A DNA stretch of 64,000 nt from Lachnospiraceae bacterium (GTDB lineage Bacteria; Bacillota; Clostridia; Lachnospirales; Lachnospiraceae): assembly GCA_017617545.1 (NCBI GenBank), contig JAFZVZ010000014.1:59223-123222 (forward strand), in the 5' to 3' direction. Each line of letters starts with the position of its first letter. Position 1 is the first letter of the stretch. The notes beneath the pieces were generated by a model. That model was not told where the DNA came from. It did not search any database and saw only the letters and a list, made by a program, of their open reading frames with translations. The translations under genes and the position numbers were made by a program. Shown here in pieces: positions 7,764 to 16,940 of this stretch.

Positions 7764-9293
7764 ATGATCTGTTCGGTGTTCAGCTTTTCTGTGTCGGGGA
7801 TTGAGGCGTCGGTGATCCGGGTGGAGACGGATGTATCCGGCGGACTGCCGGGGATCGACCTCGTCGGTTACCTGTCGGGGGAGGTGCGTGAGGCGAGGGA
7901 GCGCGTGCGAGTGGCGATCAAAAACTCAGGGTTTCATATGCCCGCAAAGAGGATCACGGTTAATCTTTCACCGGCGGACGAGCGCAAGGGAGGAACGGGG
8001 TATGATCTTCCGATCGCGATCGGAATTTTGTGCGCGTTGGAGATCCTTCCCGCGGAGCTGACGGAAGGATACGGGTTCGTGGGGGAACTCGGTCTGGACG
8101 GAAACGTTCGAGGCGTTCCGGGCATCCTTTCGTGTGTTTATGAGGCGAAGCGTGCCGGCTTTCACTCGGTCATGATCCCCGCCGCAAACATCGACGAGGG
8201 AGCGCTTGTCGAGGGCATCTGCGTGTACGGTGTGGAGTCGCTCGCGGACGCGGTGAGGCATTTTACGGGGACAGGCGGAACGATGGCAGTTCCCGTGAAG
8301 TGGGAATCGTCTGAGGAGCCGGACGGTGGAGGCGATTTCGCGCAGATCCGCGGTCAGTTTCTTGCCAAGAGGGCAGCTGAGATCGCGGTTGCCGGAATGC
8401 ACAACCTCTTGCTTACCGGACCTCCCGGCTCCGGCAAGACGATGCTTGCGAGCAGGATCCCCGGGATCATGCCGAGGATGACGTTTGAGGAGAGCCTGGA
8501 GCTTACAAAAATATACAGTGTTGCGGGCATGCTTCCTGCCGCGGGCGGGATGATGCGAAGCCGTCCGTTTCGCTCGCCGCACCATACGGCGACGATCCCC
8601 GCGCTTGCCGGAGGAGGGCGCATGCCGATCCCGGGCGAGGTATCGCTTGCGACCCACGGAGTTCTCTTTCTCGATGAGTTCCCTGAGTTCCGCAGGGCGA
8701 ACATCGAGGTACTGCGGGAACCGCTTGAGGAGAAACGGATCCATGTGGCACGGCTGAACGGAAACGTGGAATTCCCCGCCAAATTCATGCTCGTAGCCGC
8801 GATGAACCCTTGTCCGTGCGGGTACTATCCCGACCGGAACCGTTGCTGCTGTACGGCGGACATGATCCGTCGGTACCAGGGGAGGATCAGCAGGCCGATC
8901 CTTGACCGGATCGATCTGTGTGCCGCGATGCCAGGGATCCGCGTTCAGGAACTGTCCAATAAGGAGTCGCCCGCGGGGGAGACGAGCGCGAAGATACGAA
9001 AGCGTGTGGAGAAGGCGATCGCCATGCAGCAGAAGAGATACCGCGGCACCTCGTGCCGGTATAACTCCGAGGTGCCGGGTGACATGGCGGACAGGTTGTT
9101 TCATGTGGACCAAGGCGCTTCGGAACTGCTGTCGTTGTACGCTGAGAAAACCGGTTGTTCGGCGAGAAGTTATTACCGGTTAAAACGTGTGGCGAGAACC
9201 ATCGCGGATCTGGAAGGAGCGGAGAAGGTAGAGAACCGTCACATGACGGAAGCGATCGGTTACCGCATGGAGGAGGACGGACATGTCATGTGA
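7764..9293 (+). CDS. comM: YifB/ComM family Mg-chelatase-like ATPase
   Basis: 509 residues. An N-terminal Lon-like S5 fold domain (about 1-190) precedes an AAA+ Mg-chelatase domain with Walker A GPPGSGKT (219-226) and Walker B FLDEF (D304, E305), then a C-terminal Mg-chelatase-associated domain. ComM is a hexameric helicase that promotes branch migration and integration of donor DNA in natural transformation; in Firmicutes the YifB relatives are widespread and less well studied. Its last 11 bases overlap dprA, another DNA-uptake gene, so the two are translationally coupled. The four cysteines in CPCGYY...RCCC around residue 352-372 form a probable zinc site. Confidence 0.93.
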   Translation: MICSVFSFSVSGIEASVIRVETDVSGGLPGIDLVGYLSGEVREARERVRVAIKNSGFHMPAKRITVNLSPADERKGGTGYDLPIAIGILCALEILPAELTEGYGFVGELGLDGNVRGVPGILSCVYEAKRAGFHSVMIPAANIDEGALVEGICVYGVESLADAVRHFTGTGGTMAVPVKWESSEEPDGGGDFAQIRGQFLAKRAAEIAVAGMHNLLLTGPPGSGKTMLASRIPGIMPRMTFEESLELTKIYSVAGMLPAAGGMMRSRPFRSPHHTATIPALAGGGRMPIPGEVSLATHGVLFLDEFPEFRRANIEVLREPLEEKRIHVARLNGNVEFPAKFMLVAAMNPCPCGYYPDRNRCCCTADMIRRYQGRISRPILDRIDLCAAMPGIRVQELSNKESPAGETSAKIRKRVEKAIAMQQKRYRGTSCRYNSEVPGDMADRLFHVDQGASELLSLYAEKTGCSARSYYRLKRVARTIADLEGAEKVENRHMTEAIGYRMEEDGHVM

Positions 9294-10485
9294 AGAATAC
9301 CACGCGATGTGGCTGTGCTGTGTCGTGACCGACAACGACATAAAGCGGAGAATGCTCTCCGCGTTCGGAACGCCCGGAGCCATCTATGAGGCGCCGGGGG
9401 AGGAACTGCAGAGCAAAGCGAACCTCGACGAGACGTTGGTGAAACGCCTTGTGTCGACAAGAACCGCTGAGTATTGTGATCGGCTGCTTCAACGGATCGA
9501 GCGCGATGCGATCACGTTTCTGTGGCATGAGGATGAGGGGTTTCCGAAGAGATTGAAGGAAATCCGGGATGCACCGCTAGGTCTGTTTGCGCAGGGACGG
9601 CTTCCGTGGAAGAACGGAGCAGGCGGCGTTCCTGCGTCACGGAGTGAACTTGCGGTGGCGATCGTCGGTACCCGCCAGTCGTCTCCGTACGGGAATTTTG
9701 TGGCAAGGCAGTTCGGACAGGGCTTCGCGGATGCCGGTATCCCTGTCGTGAGCGGTCTCGCCATGGGGATTGATGCCGCATCTCATCAGGGCTGCCTTGC
9801 CGGGGACGGCTTTCCCGTAGCGGTTCTCGGGTCGGGCATCGGTGCTGCTTATCCGCGCAACAACACGCTTTTGTTCCGCAACGTCATTGACCGCGGATGC
9901 GTCATCTCCGAATACGGACCGGGCGTGCCGGCTTTAGCGCATCATTTTCCGCATCGAAACCGGTTGATCGCGGGGCTTGCCGACGGGGTGGTCGTAGTTG
10001 AGGCGCAGGCGAAGAGCGGAACACTGATCACGGTCGACCGGGCACTCGAACAGGGAAAGAGTGTGTATGTCGTTCCCGGGCGGGTGACGGACAAAAACAG
10101 CATCGGATGCAACCAGCTGATCCGCGAGGGAGCACAGCTTGTCACGGACCCCGGTGAGGTGATGGCGGACCTTGCGGCACAGAGCGGAGTGCCGATTTTT
10201 ACGCGGAACGAAGACGGATGTCTTCGGTTCCTTACGATCGACGGGGAAACGGAACTGCGGAACACTCATAATAAAAAAGAAAAAAAGCCCCTTGCAAGCA
10301 ACGAAAAAATAGTGTATGCTTTTTTGCGTTTAAGCCCGAAACACTTTGATCAGCTGATCTGGGAGTCCGGTCTGACGCCTTCGGAGCTCACGAATGCGCT
10401 GTATTCGCTTGAGCGGGAAGGTCTGGTGGAACGGATTTCTCCGGGTTGCTTCAGTGTCAGGGACACAGGTCTGTATGACCGGTGA
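9283..10485 (+). CDS. dprA: DNA-processing protein DprA
   Basis: 400 residues. DprA binds incoming single-stranded DNA and loads RecA during transformation. A helical N-terminal region (about 1-70) precedes the Rossmann-like DprA fold with VAIVGTRQSSPYG (from residue 125), VVSGLAMGIDAASHQG and VAVLGSGIGAAYPRNN. A C-terminal winged-helix domain (about 335-395) follows. The ATG at 9283 sits 6 bases after AGGAGG and overlaps the end of comM by 11 bases. DprA is conserved in many bacteria not known to be transformable, so competence is possible but not shown. Confidence 0.95.
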   Translation: MSCEEYHAMWLCCVVTDNDIKRRMLSAFGTPGAIYEAPGEELQSKANLDETLVKRLVSTRTAEYCDRLLQRIERDAITFLWHEDEGFPKRLKEIRDAPLGLFAQGRLPWKNGAGGVPASRSELAVAIVGTRQSSPYGNFVARQFGQGFADAGIPVVSGLAMGIDAASHQGCLAGDGFPVAVLGSGIGAAYPRNNTLLFRNVIDRGCVISEYGPGVPALAHHFPHRNRLIAGLADGVVVVEAQAKSGTLITVDRALEQGKSVYVVPGRVTDKNSIGCNQLIREGAQLVTDPGEVMADLAAQSGVPIFTRNEDGCLRFLTIDGETELRNTHNKKEKKPLASNEKIVYAFLRLSPKHFDQLIWESGLTPSELTNALYSLEREGLVERISPGCFSVRDTGLYDR

Positions 10486-10541
10486 GGACCGGACATCGGA
10501 AGCGATGAACGGTTAATCTCATTGCGTGAACGGAGGAAAGT

Positions 10542-12548
10542 ATGTCTAAGTACCTTGTGATCGTGGAGTCGCCTGCCAAAGCGAAGACGATTCAGAAGTT
10601 CCTCGGCAAGGACTATAAGGTTATCGCTTCGGGCGGTCATGTGCGTGACCTTCCGAAGAGTACGCTGGGAGTCGATACCGACAAGGATTTTGATCCGCAC
10701 TATATCACCATCCGCGGCAAGGGAGATCTGCTTGCAGAACTCCGCAAGGAAGTCAAGAAGGCGAAGAAGATTTATCTCGCGACCGACCCCGACCGCGAGG
10801 GAGAGGCGATCTCCTGGCATCTGATGCAGGTTCTGAAGCTGAACCCCAAGGATACAAAGCGAATCACATTTAACGAGATTACGAAAAATGCGGTTACATC
10901 CTCACTTGCAGGAGCCCGCGGTATAAATATGGACCTTGTCGACGCGCAGCAGGCACGACGCGTGCTCGACCGTATGGTGGGTTATGAGATCAGCCCGATC
11001 CTCTGGTCCAAGGTTAAGAGAGGTTTGAGTGCAGGTCGTGTGCAGTCGGTTACTCTGCGCATCATCAGCGACCGTGAGAACGAGATCGCGGCGTTTGACA
11101 GAAGAGAGTTCTGGACGATCGAGGGAAGATTTTTCGACGGAACCCACAAGGAGCCGATCAGCGCGGTATACACCGCGGACGGACATCGTGCGGAGCTTTC
11201 GTCGGAGGCTGAGGCGAAGAAGATCATCGCGGCAGTTGAGGGTGCATCCTTCAGCGTCACCGATAAAAAGTCGAGCGAGCGCCGTCTGAAGGCACCGCTT
11301 CCGTATACGACGAGTACGATGCAGCAGGACGCGTCGAGAAAGCTGAATTACAGCACGCAGAAGACGATGCGTGTCGCGCAGCAGCTGTACGAAGGCGTGG
11401 AGGTCAAGGGACACGGCAGCATCGGTCTGATCACCTACTTGAGAACCGACTCCACGAGAGTCAGTGACGAAGCCGCGAAGATGGCTTCCGATTTCATCCG
11501 CGCGAGATACGGCGAGGAGTTCCTCGGTGTGGAGCGCGATGCATCCGATTCCGGCAAGAAGATCCAGGACGCGCACGAAGCGATCCGTCCTACCTATATT
11601 GATATTACACCGGCGTCCGTCAAGGACCAGCTTTCGAACGAGCAGTTCCGCCTGTACCAGTTGATCTGGAAGCGCTTCATCGCAAGCCGCATGGCGGAGT
11701 GCATCTCGAGCGTGACGACCTTTACGATCGGCGACGGAACGCATACATTTTCCGCGAGCGCCACGAAGAGCGTGTTCGAAGGTTACCGCAGCGTGTACTC
11801 CGAGACCGAGGACGAGAAGGACACGGAGAAGAACGCACGCTACGTGCCTGAGGTCGGCGCGACGTTTGAGCGCGCGGAAGTGGAGGGCGAGCAGCATTTT
11901 ACGCAGCCGCCGGCACACTACACCGAGGCGAGCCTCGTCCATATGATGGAGGAGCTGGGTATCGGCCGTCCGAGTACGTACGCGCCTACGATCACGACGC
12001 TTCTCACGAGACACTACATTGCCAAGGACGGCAAGAGCCTGTTTGTGACGGATCTCGGTGAGGCAGTCAACGAAATGATGAAGAAGGCGTTCCCTTCCAT
12101 CGTCGCGGTGGATTTCACCGCCAACATGGAGCTGCTGCTCGACGGTGTTGAGGAGGGAAGCGTCAATTGGAAGAATCTCATCCGAAACTTCTATCCGGAC
12201 CTTACCGCCGCGGTTGCTTCCGCGGAGAAGGAGCTTGAGTCCGTGAAGATCGCGGATGAGGTGACCGATCAGCCGTGCGAGGAGTGCGGACGCATGCTGG
12301 TCGTCAAATACGGCCCGCACGGAAAATTCCTGGCGTGCCCGGGATTTCCCGAGTGCCGCTTTACCAAGCCTTATGTTGAGAAGACTTCGATTCCTTGCCC
12401 AAACTGCGGCAAGGAACTGATCATTCGCCGTACCAAGCGCGGCAAGCGCTATTACGGCTGCTCCGGGTATCCGGAATGCGAGTTTATGTCGTGGCAGGCG
12501 CCGAAGGGGACGAACGCCGATACATCGGATCGTCCGGACGCAGAGTAA
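10542..12548 (+). CDS. topA: DNA topoisomerase I
   Basis: 668 residues. The Toprim domain carries E9 in VIVESPAKA and D82/D84 in TDPDREGE. The active-site tyrosine is Y299 in ITYLRTDS. Two C-terminal zinc ribbons start at C579/C582 and C619/C622. Type IA topoisomerase relaxes negative supercoils behind RNA polymerase. The dprA-topA order is common in Firmicutes. The usual next gene is codY or trmFO; here a large AroB-AroA-like gene intervenes. A weak hairpin (TCTGCC/GGCAGA, 12567-12582) without a T-tract follows the stop codon, so read-through is possible. Confidence 0.97.
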   Translation: MSKYLVIVESPAKAKTIQKFLGKDYKVIASGGHVRDLPKSTLGVDTDKDFDPHYITIRGKGDLLAELRKEVKKAKKIYLATDPDREGEAISWHLMQVLKLNPKDTKRITFNEITKNAVTSSLAGARGINMDLVDAQQARRVLDRMVGYEISPILWSKVKRGLSAGRVQSVTLRIISDRENEIAAFDRREFWTIEGRFFDGTHKEPISAVYTADGHRAELSSEAEAKKIIAAVEGASFSVTDKKSSERRLKAPLPYTTSTMQQDASRKLNYSTQKTMRVAQQLYEGVEVKGHGSIGLITYLRTDSTRVSDEAAKMASDFIRARYGEEFLGVERDASDSGKKIQDAHEAIRPTYIDITPASVKDQLSNEQFRLYQLIWKRFIASRMAECISSVTTFTIGDGTHTFSASATKSVFEGYRSVYSETEDEKDTEKNARYVPEVGATFERAEVEGEQHFTQPPAHYTEASLVHMMEELGIGRPSTYAPTITTLLTRHYIAKDGKSLFVTDLGEAVNEMMKKAFPSIVAVDFTANMELLLDGVEEGSVNWKNLIRNFYPDLTAAVASAEKELESVKIADEVTDQPCEECGRMLVVKYGPHGKFLACPGFPECRFTKPYVEKTSIPCPNCGKELIIRRTKRGKRYYGCSGYPECEFMSWQAPKGTNADTSDRPDAE

Positions 12549-12658
12549 CACACTTCGCAAACCGGCTCTGCCTGATGGCAGACGGGAATTCGGTGCAGTA
12601 GCGCTGTTGTCGGTGATTCAGCAGAAACTGAGCGTACAATGGCAGCATAAGCGGGGCA

Positions 12659-14953
12659 ATGAATATGGAACAGATTCGGGTGAACGGAAGTCAGCCGTAC
12701 GATCTGTGGTTCGGAAGGGGAGCTTTCGGGCAGCTTACGGAACAGTTGCCTGCGAGTTGTCCGGACACACGATCGGCATGTTTGATCTGCGATGAGACAG
12801 TGGCAGCGTTGTATGCCGAACCGGCGGAGCAGGTGCTTCGCGGGCTCGGATATGCGGTGTCACGCTTTTCGTTTCCGGACACGGTCGATCCGAGGACGCT
12901 TGAGATCTATGAGAAGCTGATCGTTCATCTGCAGGAGACCGATATGCAGAGTAACGGCATACTTGTCGCGATGGGCGGAACCAGAGTGCAACGGCTTGCG
13001 GGATTTGCCGCGGGAACGTTTGGCAATAACACAAAATGGGTTGCTGCGCCGACTACGCTGGCAGGTATGATCGAGCCTCGCACGGTTGAGCGGTACGCGC
13101 TTCGCGTCGGAAACGCAAAGGATGCCGTCGGTGTTGAGAAACCGCCGGTGATCGCGGTGTGCGACACGGAGTATCTGGATACGTTGCCGGATGCCCAGGT
13201 GCGAAGCGGATATGCGCATGTCGTGCGGTATTCCGTCCTTGGATACAGCCGCGTGACCAAGAGCCTTCCGAAGATCCGTGATCTGAAGATCCCGGAGGCG
13301 GGAAGCAGGGCAGAACTGCCCTCGGAGGAGACTGTGCTTTCTTCCGTGCGTGCGGCTGCAAACTGCGAGGAAACAGTGTTCCTTGATTATGCGGGAGAGC
13401 TTGCCACGGCGATCGAACAGGCATCCTCCTTTGAAATCTCACGCGGTTACGCGCTTGCGTCCGCCATGGGTGTTCTTGCGCAGATGTCGGTGAAAGCAGG
13501 GTACTGTGATCGAAAGCGCTACAGGTATCTTGCAACAAGGCTGATGCAGTTCGGCCTGCCGACGGGAACGTCGCTTCCGTGGGAGGAAATCCGGAAATAC
13601 ATTCCTGTGACCTTTGAAACAACCAAGAAGGATGATGACAAAGCGCAGACGGAATCGTGCATCGTTTTGAAGGATGTCGGATGTGCTGCCGTTTCTATGA
13701 CGGCGGAGGAATATGAGAAGAATCTGCGTGGCGCTGTCGCGACGTGCAGGTCAGTCTGCGCCGGATTTGTCAATCCGGAGGAGCTGTACCTGCCGTACTC
13801 GAAGGAACTTGTGATCCGCATGGCGCTCGCATGGTTTCTGGACGGATTTTCCCTGCTGGACCTCACGGAGATGCCCGGCGAGGACATCCGCGCAATGGGC
13901 AGCTGTCTGCGCGAGTTGCTGACCGTGGAAAATCTTGCGCTGCCGTGCGGGGAGAGCGCTACGGTGCTTCGACTGCTGCTTCCGCTGATCGGTGTGATCG
14001 ACCTTGACGATGTACATTTTTCGCTCGGGGCGGGATTGTTCCTGCGCCCGCATGAGGATTATATCCAGCTGCTTCGCGCTCACGGCATGACGATCACGAC
14101 GGATCCCGAAAAGAGGGAGTTTGTCGCGAGCGGCCGTCTTACGCCGGGGGCATATACGATCACGAACCGCAATGCCGCGGAGCAGGTGTGCGGCCTTCTG
14201 TTCACGCTTCCGCTGCTGCACGGGGACAGCACGGTTCTGATCCCCGATAACATGTACCGGAAGAACCTGATTCATATGACCGTCAATATCCTGCACATGG
14301 CAGGTGTTGAGATCAATACGACCGATTACGGGTATTTTGTGCGCGGAGAACAGAGCTACAACCGGTTCGGTTTGCGCGACCTGACACCGGAGAGGGACTG
14401 GTCGCTTGCGGCGATGTTTGAGACACTTTCATATATCACCGGCGAAACGGTTCCGATGGCAGATATGCCGATGGCTTCGATCCAGGGAGAGCGGATCATC
14501 ACGGATTACCTTGAGCAGCTGCGGGAAGCGGCGGAGGAAGGTGAGACGGAAGTACGCATCGACATGGGCAACGTGCCGAACCTGATCCCGTGCGTGGCTC
14601 TTGCCGCGTCGCTCACGGACGGCGTCACGACGACGCTCGCCGGGCTTGAGGTGCTCTCGGACCGAGAGGGGAACCGTCTGCAGAGCATCGCGATGGTACT
14701 CGCGACCCTCGGAGCGGACATCACGGTATCGCGGCTCCCTGAGGAGGAGACGGATATCTACATCATCCGCGGAAGGGAATGCCTCGGCGGAGGCATCGTG
14801 GATTCGATGGGAGACCAGCGGATCGCGATGATGGCGGCGATCGCGGCGTGGGGCTGCGAGCAGCCTGTCACGGTGACCGATTCCGAAGTTGTGGAGCGTT
14901 CGTTCCCCGGATTTTTCGACGAGATCGACAAGATCGCAAAACAGATCGACTGA
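12659..14953 (+). CDS. AroB-AroA-like fusion protein, probable pseudoenzyme
   Basis: 764 residues. The first part (about 1-365) follows the 3-dehydroquinate synthase fold: VAMGGTRVQRLAGFAAGTF matches the family GGGVxxDLxGFxAA segment and APTTL its nucleotide-binding motif. Hand alignment shows loss of all three metal ligands: the AEVIKY glutamate aligns with H187, GHTFGHAIE reads AGELATAIE (245-253), and HGE reads RGY (262-264). The second part (about 375-764) follows EPSP synthase: the GSKS lysine (K382) and some arginines persist (R387, R673, R721), but the SSQ triad is AAE (506-508), the catalytic aspartate aligns with N641 and the DHR histidine is Q720. Domain order equals the first two domains of fungal AROM. 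Function is unknown; a regulator or altered enzyme is plausible. Confidence 0.75.
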   Translation: MNMEQIRVNGSQPYDLWFGRGAFGQLTEQLPASCPDTRSACLICDETVAALYAEPAEQVLRGLGYAVSRFSFPDTVDPRTLEIYEKLIVHLQETDMQSNGILVAMGGTRVQRLAGFAAGTFGNNTKWVAAPTTLAGMIEPRTVERYALRVGNAKDAVGVEKPPVIAVCDTEYLDTLPDAQVRSGYAHVVRYSVLGYSRVTKSLPKIRDLKIPEAGSRAELPSEETVLSSVRAAANCEETVFLDYAGELATAIEQASSFEISRGYALASAMGVLAQMSVKAGYCDRKRYRYLATRLMQFGLPTGTSLPWEEIRKYIPVTFETTKKDDDKAQTESCIVLKDVGCAAVSMTAEEYEKNLRGAVATCRSVCAGFVNPEELYLPYSKELVIRMALAWFLDGFSLLDLTEMPGEDIRAMGSCLRELLTVENLALPCGESATVLRLLLPLIGVIDLDDVHFSLGAGLFLRPHEDYIQLLRAHGMTITTDPEKREFVASGRLTPGAYTITNRNAAEQVCGLLFTLPLLHGDSTVLIPDNMYRKNLIHMTVNILHMAGVEINTTDYGYFVRGEQSYNRFGLRDLTPERDWSLAAMFETLSYITGETVPMADMPMASIQGERIITDYLEQLREAAEEGETEVRIDMGNVPNLIPCVALAASLTDGVTTTLAGLEVLSDREGNRLQSIAMVLATLGADITVSRLPEEETDIYIIRGRECLGGGIVDSMGDQRIAMMAAIAAWGCEQPVTVTDSEVVERSFPGFFDEIDKIAKQID

Positions 14954-15034
14954 ATCAACAGAATCAAAAAGACTGATTAGCAAGATCGACATACAGATTG
15001 ACATAAACCATTTCAAAGTTTCACGGAGGACTCC

Positions 15035-15820
15035 ATGAGCGTCGTTTTACTTGATAAGATCCGCAGGATCAACAACCTCCTGCATGACAAGACCAATGCG
15101 GAGAAGGTTGTATTTTCCGACATCTGCAAAATCCTGGGCGAGATCCTGGGGGCAAATGTGTTCGTTCTCAGCAAGCGCGGAAAGATCCTCGGCGTGGCGC
15201 TTCGCTCGGATGTGATGACACTGCCGAGCCTGCTGCCCGGAGAGGTAGGCAAATTTGCGGATGCGGCACTCAACGAGCGTCTTCTCAACATTCTCTCGAC
15301 CAAGGAAAATATGAGCATGCCGATGCTCGGCTTCGAGGAGGAGCATGCGTCGTCCCTGTTCGGCATTGCATCCCCGATCGATATCGCCGGCGAGCGCCAC
15401 GGAACGCTCCTTTTGTTCCGGAACAAGGAATCGTTCACCATCGATGACATTATCATCAGCGAGTACGCGACGACCGTGGTAGGTCTCGAGATCATGCGCT
15501 CCGTCAACGAGGAGTCGGCGGCGGAGGTGAGAAGCCGTCAGAACGTGCGCAGCGCGATCAACACGCTTTCCTTCAGCGAGATGAGCGCCGTGCGCGAGGT
15601 CGTGAACCATATCAAGGGTATCGAGGGCGTGATCGTCGCCAGCAAGATCGCCGACGAGATCAAGATCACCCGGTCCATCATCGTGAACGCGCTTCGCAAG
15701 CTCGCGAGTGCCGGGATCATCGAGTCCCGCTCCTCGGGTATGAAGGGAACGTACGTGAAGATCGCGAACCCGTATTTCATCGATATCCTGGAGAGCAGCG
15801 CGGCAGAGAGACGCGAGTGA
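15035..15820 (+). CDS. codY: GTP-sensing pleiotropic transcriptional repressor CodY
   Basis: 261 residues, normal length. The N-terminal GAF domain (about 1-155) binds branched-chain amino acids, and the C-terminal winged helix (about 200-255, with ASKIADEIKITRS as the recognition region) binds DNA. CodY represses amino-acid, transport and metabolism genes when GTP and branched-chain amino acids are high. GGAGG lies 8 bases before the ATG. The gene order topA-x-codY-rpsB-tsf is clostridial. It follows the AroB-AroA-like gene by 81 bases without a clear terminator, so the two may be co-transcribed. Confidence 0.96.
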   Translation: MSVVLLDKIRRINNLLHDKTNAEKVVFSDICKILGEILGANVFVLSKRGKILGVALRSDVMTLPSLLPGEVGKFADAALNERLLNILSTKENMSMPMLGFEEEHASSLFGIASPIDIAGERHGTLLLFRNKESFTIDDIIISEYATTVVGLEIMRSVNEESAAEVRSRQNVRSAINTLSFSEMSAVREVVNHIKGIEGVIVASKIADEIKITRSIIVNALRKLASAGIIESRSSGMKGTYVKIANPYFIDILESSAAERRE

Positions 15821-15852
15821 CAGACGAAAAGAAGAGTACTGTTGTTACGGTT

Positions 15853-15876
15853 AACCGCGCAGATCGCGCGGTTATT
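15853..15876 (+). terminator. Weak terminator after codY
   Basis: AACCGCGC (15853-15860) pairs with GCGCGGTT (15866-15873) around a 5-base loop and is followed only by ATT. The weak T-tract makes it leaky or a mere mRNA end. Confidence 0.5.
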
Positions 15877-15961
15877 CGTGCGTAAGAGGCATAAAAGCAG
15901 CTGTTTCGCATGGGAAACACAAGAAATCCGCGAAAAATGCCCGTTTCCCGGGAAAAAGGTC

Positions 15962-15990
15962 TTGCATACTTGAAAATGCTGTGCTATACT
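15962..15990 (+). promoter_or_regulatory. Sigma-A promoter of rpsB-tsf
   Basis: TTGCAT (15962-15967), 17-bp spacer, TATACT (15985-15990). It leaves a leader of about 95 bases before rpsB. Confidence 0.85.
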
Positions 15991-15996
15991 GCCAAA

Positions 15997-16092
15997 GTCA
16001 CAAATCACGCGCTGTCGACGGAGGGTCGGTTCCCTGCGGGGTTTGCCCTTTAGTGGCGGTGCGGAAGAAACAAACCAAATGGAGGTACTGAC
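15997..16092 (+). promoter_or_regulatory. Untranslated leader of rpsB, possible autoregulatory structure
   Basis: The leader is G-rich with short complementary runs (GAGGG with CCCT, GGGG with CCC at about 16021-16050). Long structured rpsB leaders bound by protein S2 are known in several bacteria, so feedback control is plausible. I cannot match it to a defined family by eye. Confidence 0.3.
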
Positions 16093-16848
16093 ATGAGTGT
16101 AATCTCAATGAAGCAGTTGCTGGAGGCCGGTGTACATTTCGGTCATCAGACAAGACGTTGGAACCCTAAAATGGCTCCGTACATTTATACCGAGAGAAAC
16201 GGTATCTACATCATCGACCTGCAGAAGTCTGTAGGTAAGGTTGATGAGGCTTACGCAGCAGTGAAGAACATTGTTGCGGACGGCGGCAAGATCCTCTTTG
16301 TAGGAACGAAGAAGCAGGCTCAGGACTCGATCAAGAGCGAGGCAGAGCGTTGCGGTATGTACTTTGTTAACGAGCGTTGGCTCGGCGGTATGCTGACGAA
16401 CTTCAAGACGATCCGTTCCCGTATCGGCCGTCTGAAGGAGATCGAGAAGATGGCTGCGGACGGTACGTTCGACGTTCTTCCGAAGAAGGAAGTCATCGGT
16501 ATCAAGAAGGAGTGGGAGAAGCTTGAGAAGAACCTCGGCGGCATCAAGGAGATGACCCAGGTTCCGGACGCTATCTTCGTAGTTGACCCGAAGAAGGAGC
16601 GCATCTGCGTTCAGGAGGCTCATTCCCTCGGTATCACGCTGATCGGTATCGCTGATACGAACTGCGATCCTGACGAGCTTGATTATGTTATCCCCGGCAA
16701 CGACGACGCAATCCGCGCTGTCAAGCTGATCGTAGGCAAGATGGCAGATGCTGTCATCGAGGCTAACCAGGGCGAGGAGCTTGTGGACAACACGGCTGAG
16801 GCTAAGGATGAGGCTGTTGAGGAGACCGAAGAGGCTTCCGAGCAGTAA
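16093..16848 (+). CDS. rpsB: 30S ribosomal protein S2
   Basis: 251 residues. The start [20 protein letters not shown] and the [13 protein letters not shown] block are typical of S2. The C-terminal tail (about 229-251) is acidic, as in Lachnospiraceae homologues. S2 binds 16S rRNA at the head-body junction and is needed for S1 recruitment where S1 exists. GGAGG lies 7 bases before the ATG. Codon use shifts to GTT/GCT-rich, consistent with high expression. It is followed by tsf after 92 bases. Confidence 0.98.
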   Translation: MSVISMKQLLEAGVHFGHQTRRWNPKMAPYIYTERNGIYIIDLQKSVGKVDEAYAAVKNIVADGGKILFVGTKKQAQDSIKSEAERCGMYFVNERWLGGMLTNFKTIRSRIGRLKEIEKMAADGTFDVLPKKEVIGIKKEWEKLEKNLGGIKEMTQVPDAIFVVDPKKERICVQEAHSLGITLIGIADTNCDPDELDYVIPGNDDAIRAVKLIVGKMADAVIEANQGEELVDNTAEAKDEAVEETEEASEQ

Positions 16849-16940
16849 TTTTCCGAACAATAAACCGAATACACGTGTCCGGTTTCAGGACCGGATGCAG
16901 TCTTTAATACAGGGAGCAATCCCGGATAGGAGAATATACT

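Noticed and set aside
14998-15034. TTGACA upstream of codY as a promoter
   Set aside because: No acceptable -10 box lies 16-18 bases downstream.
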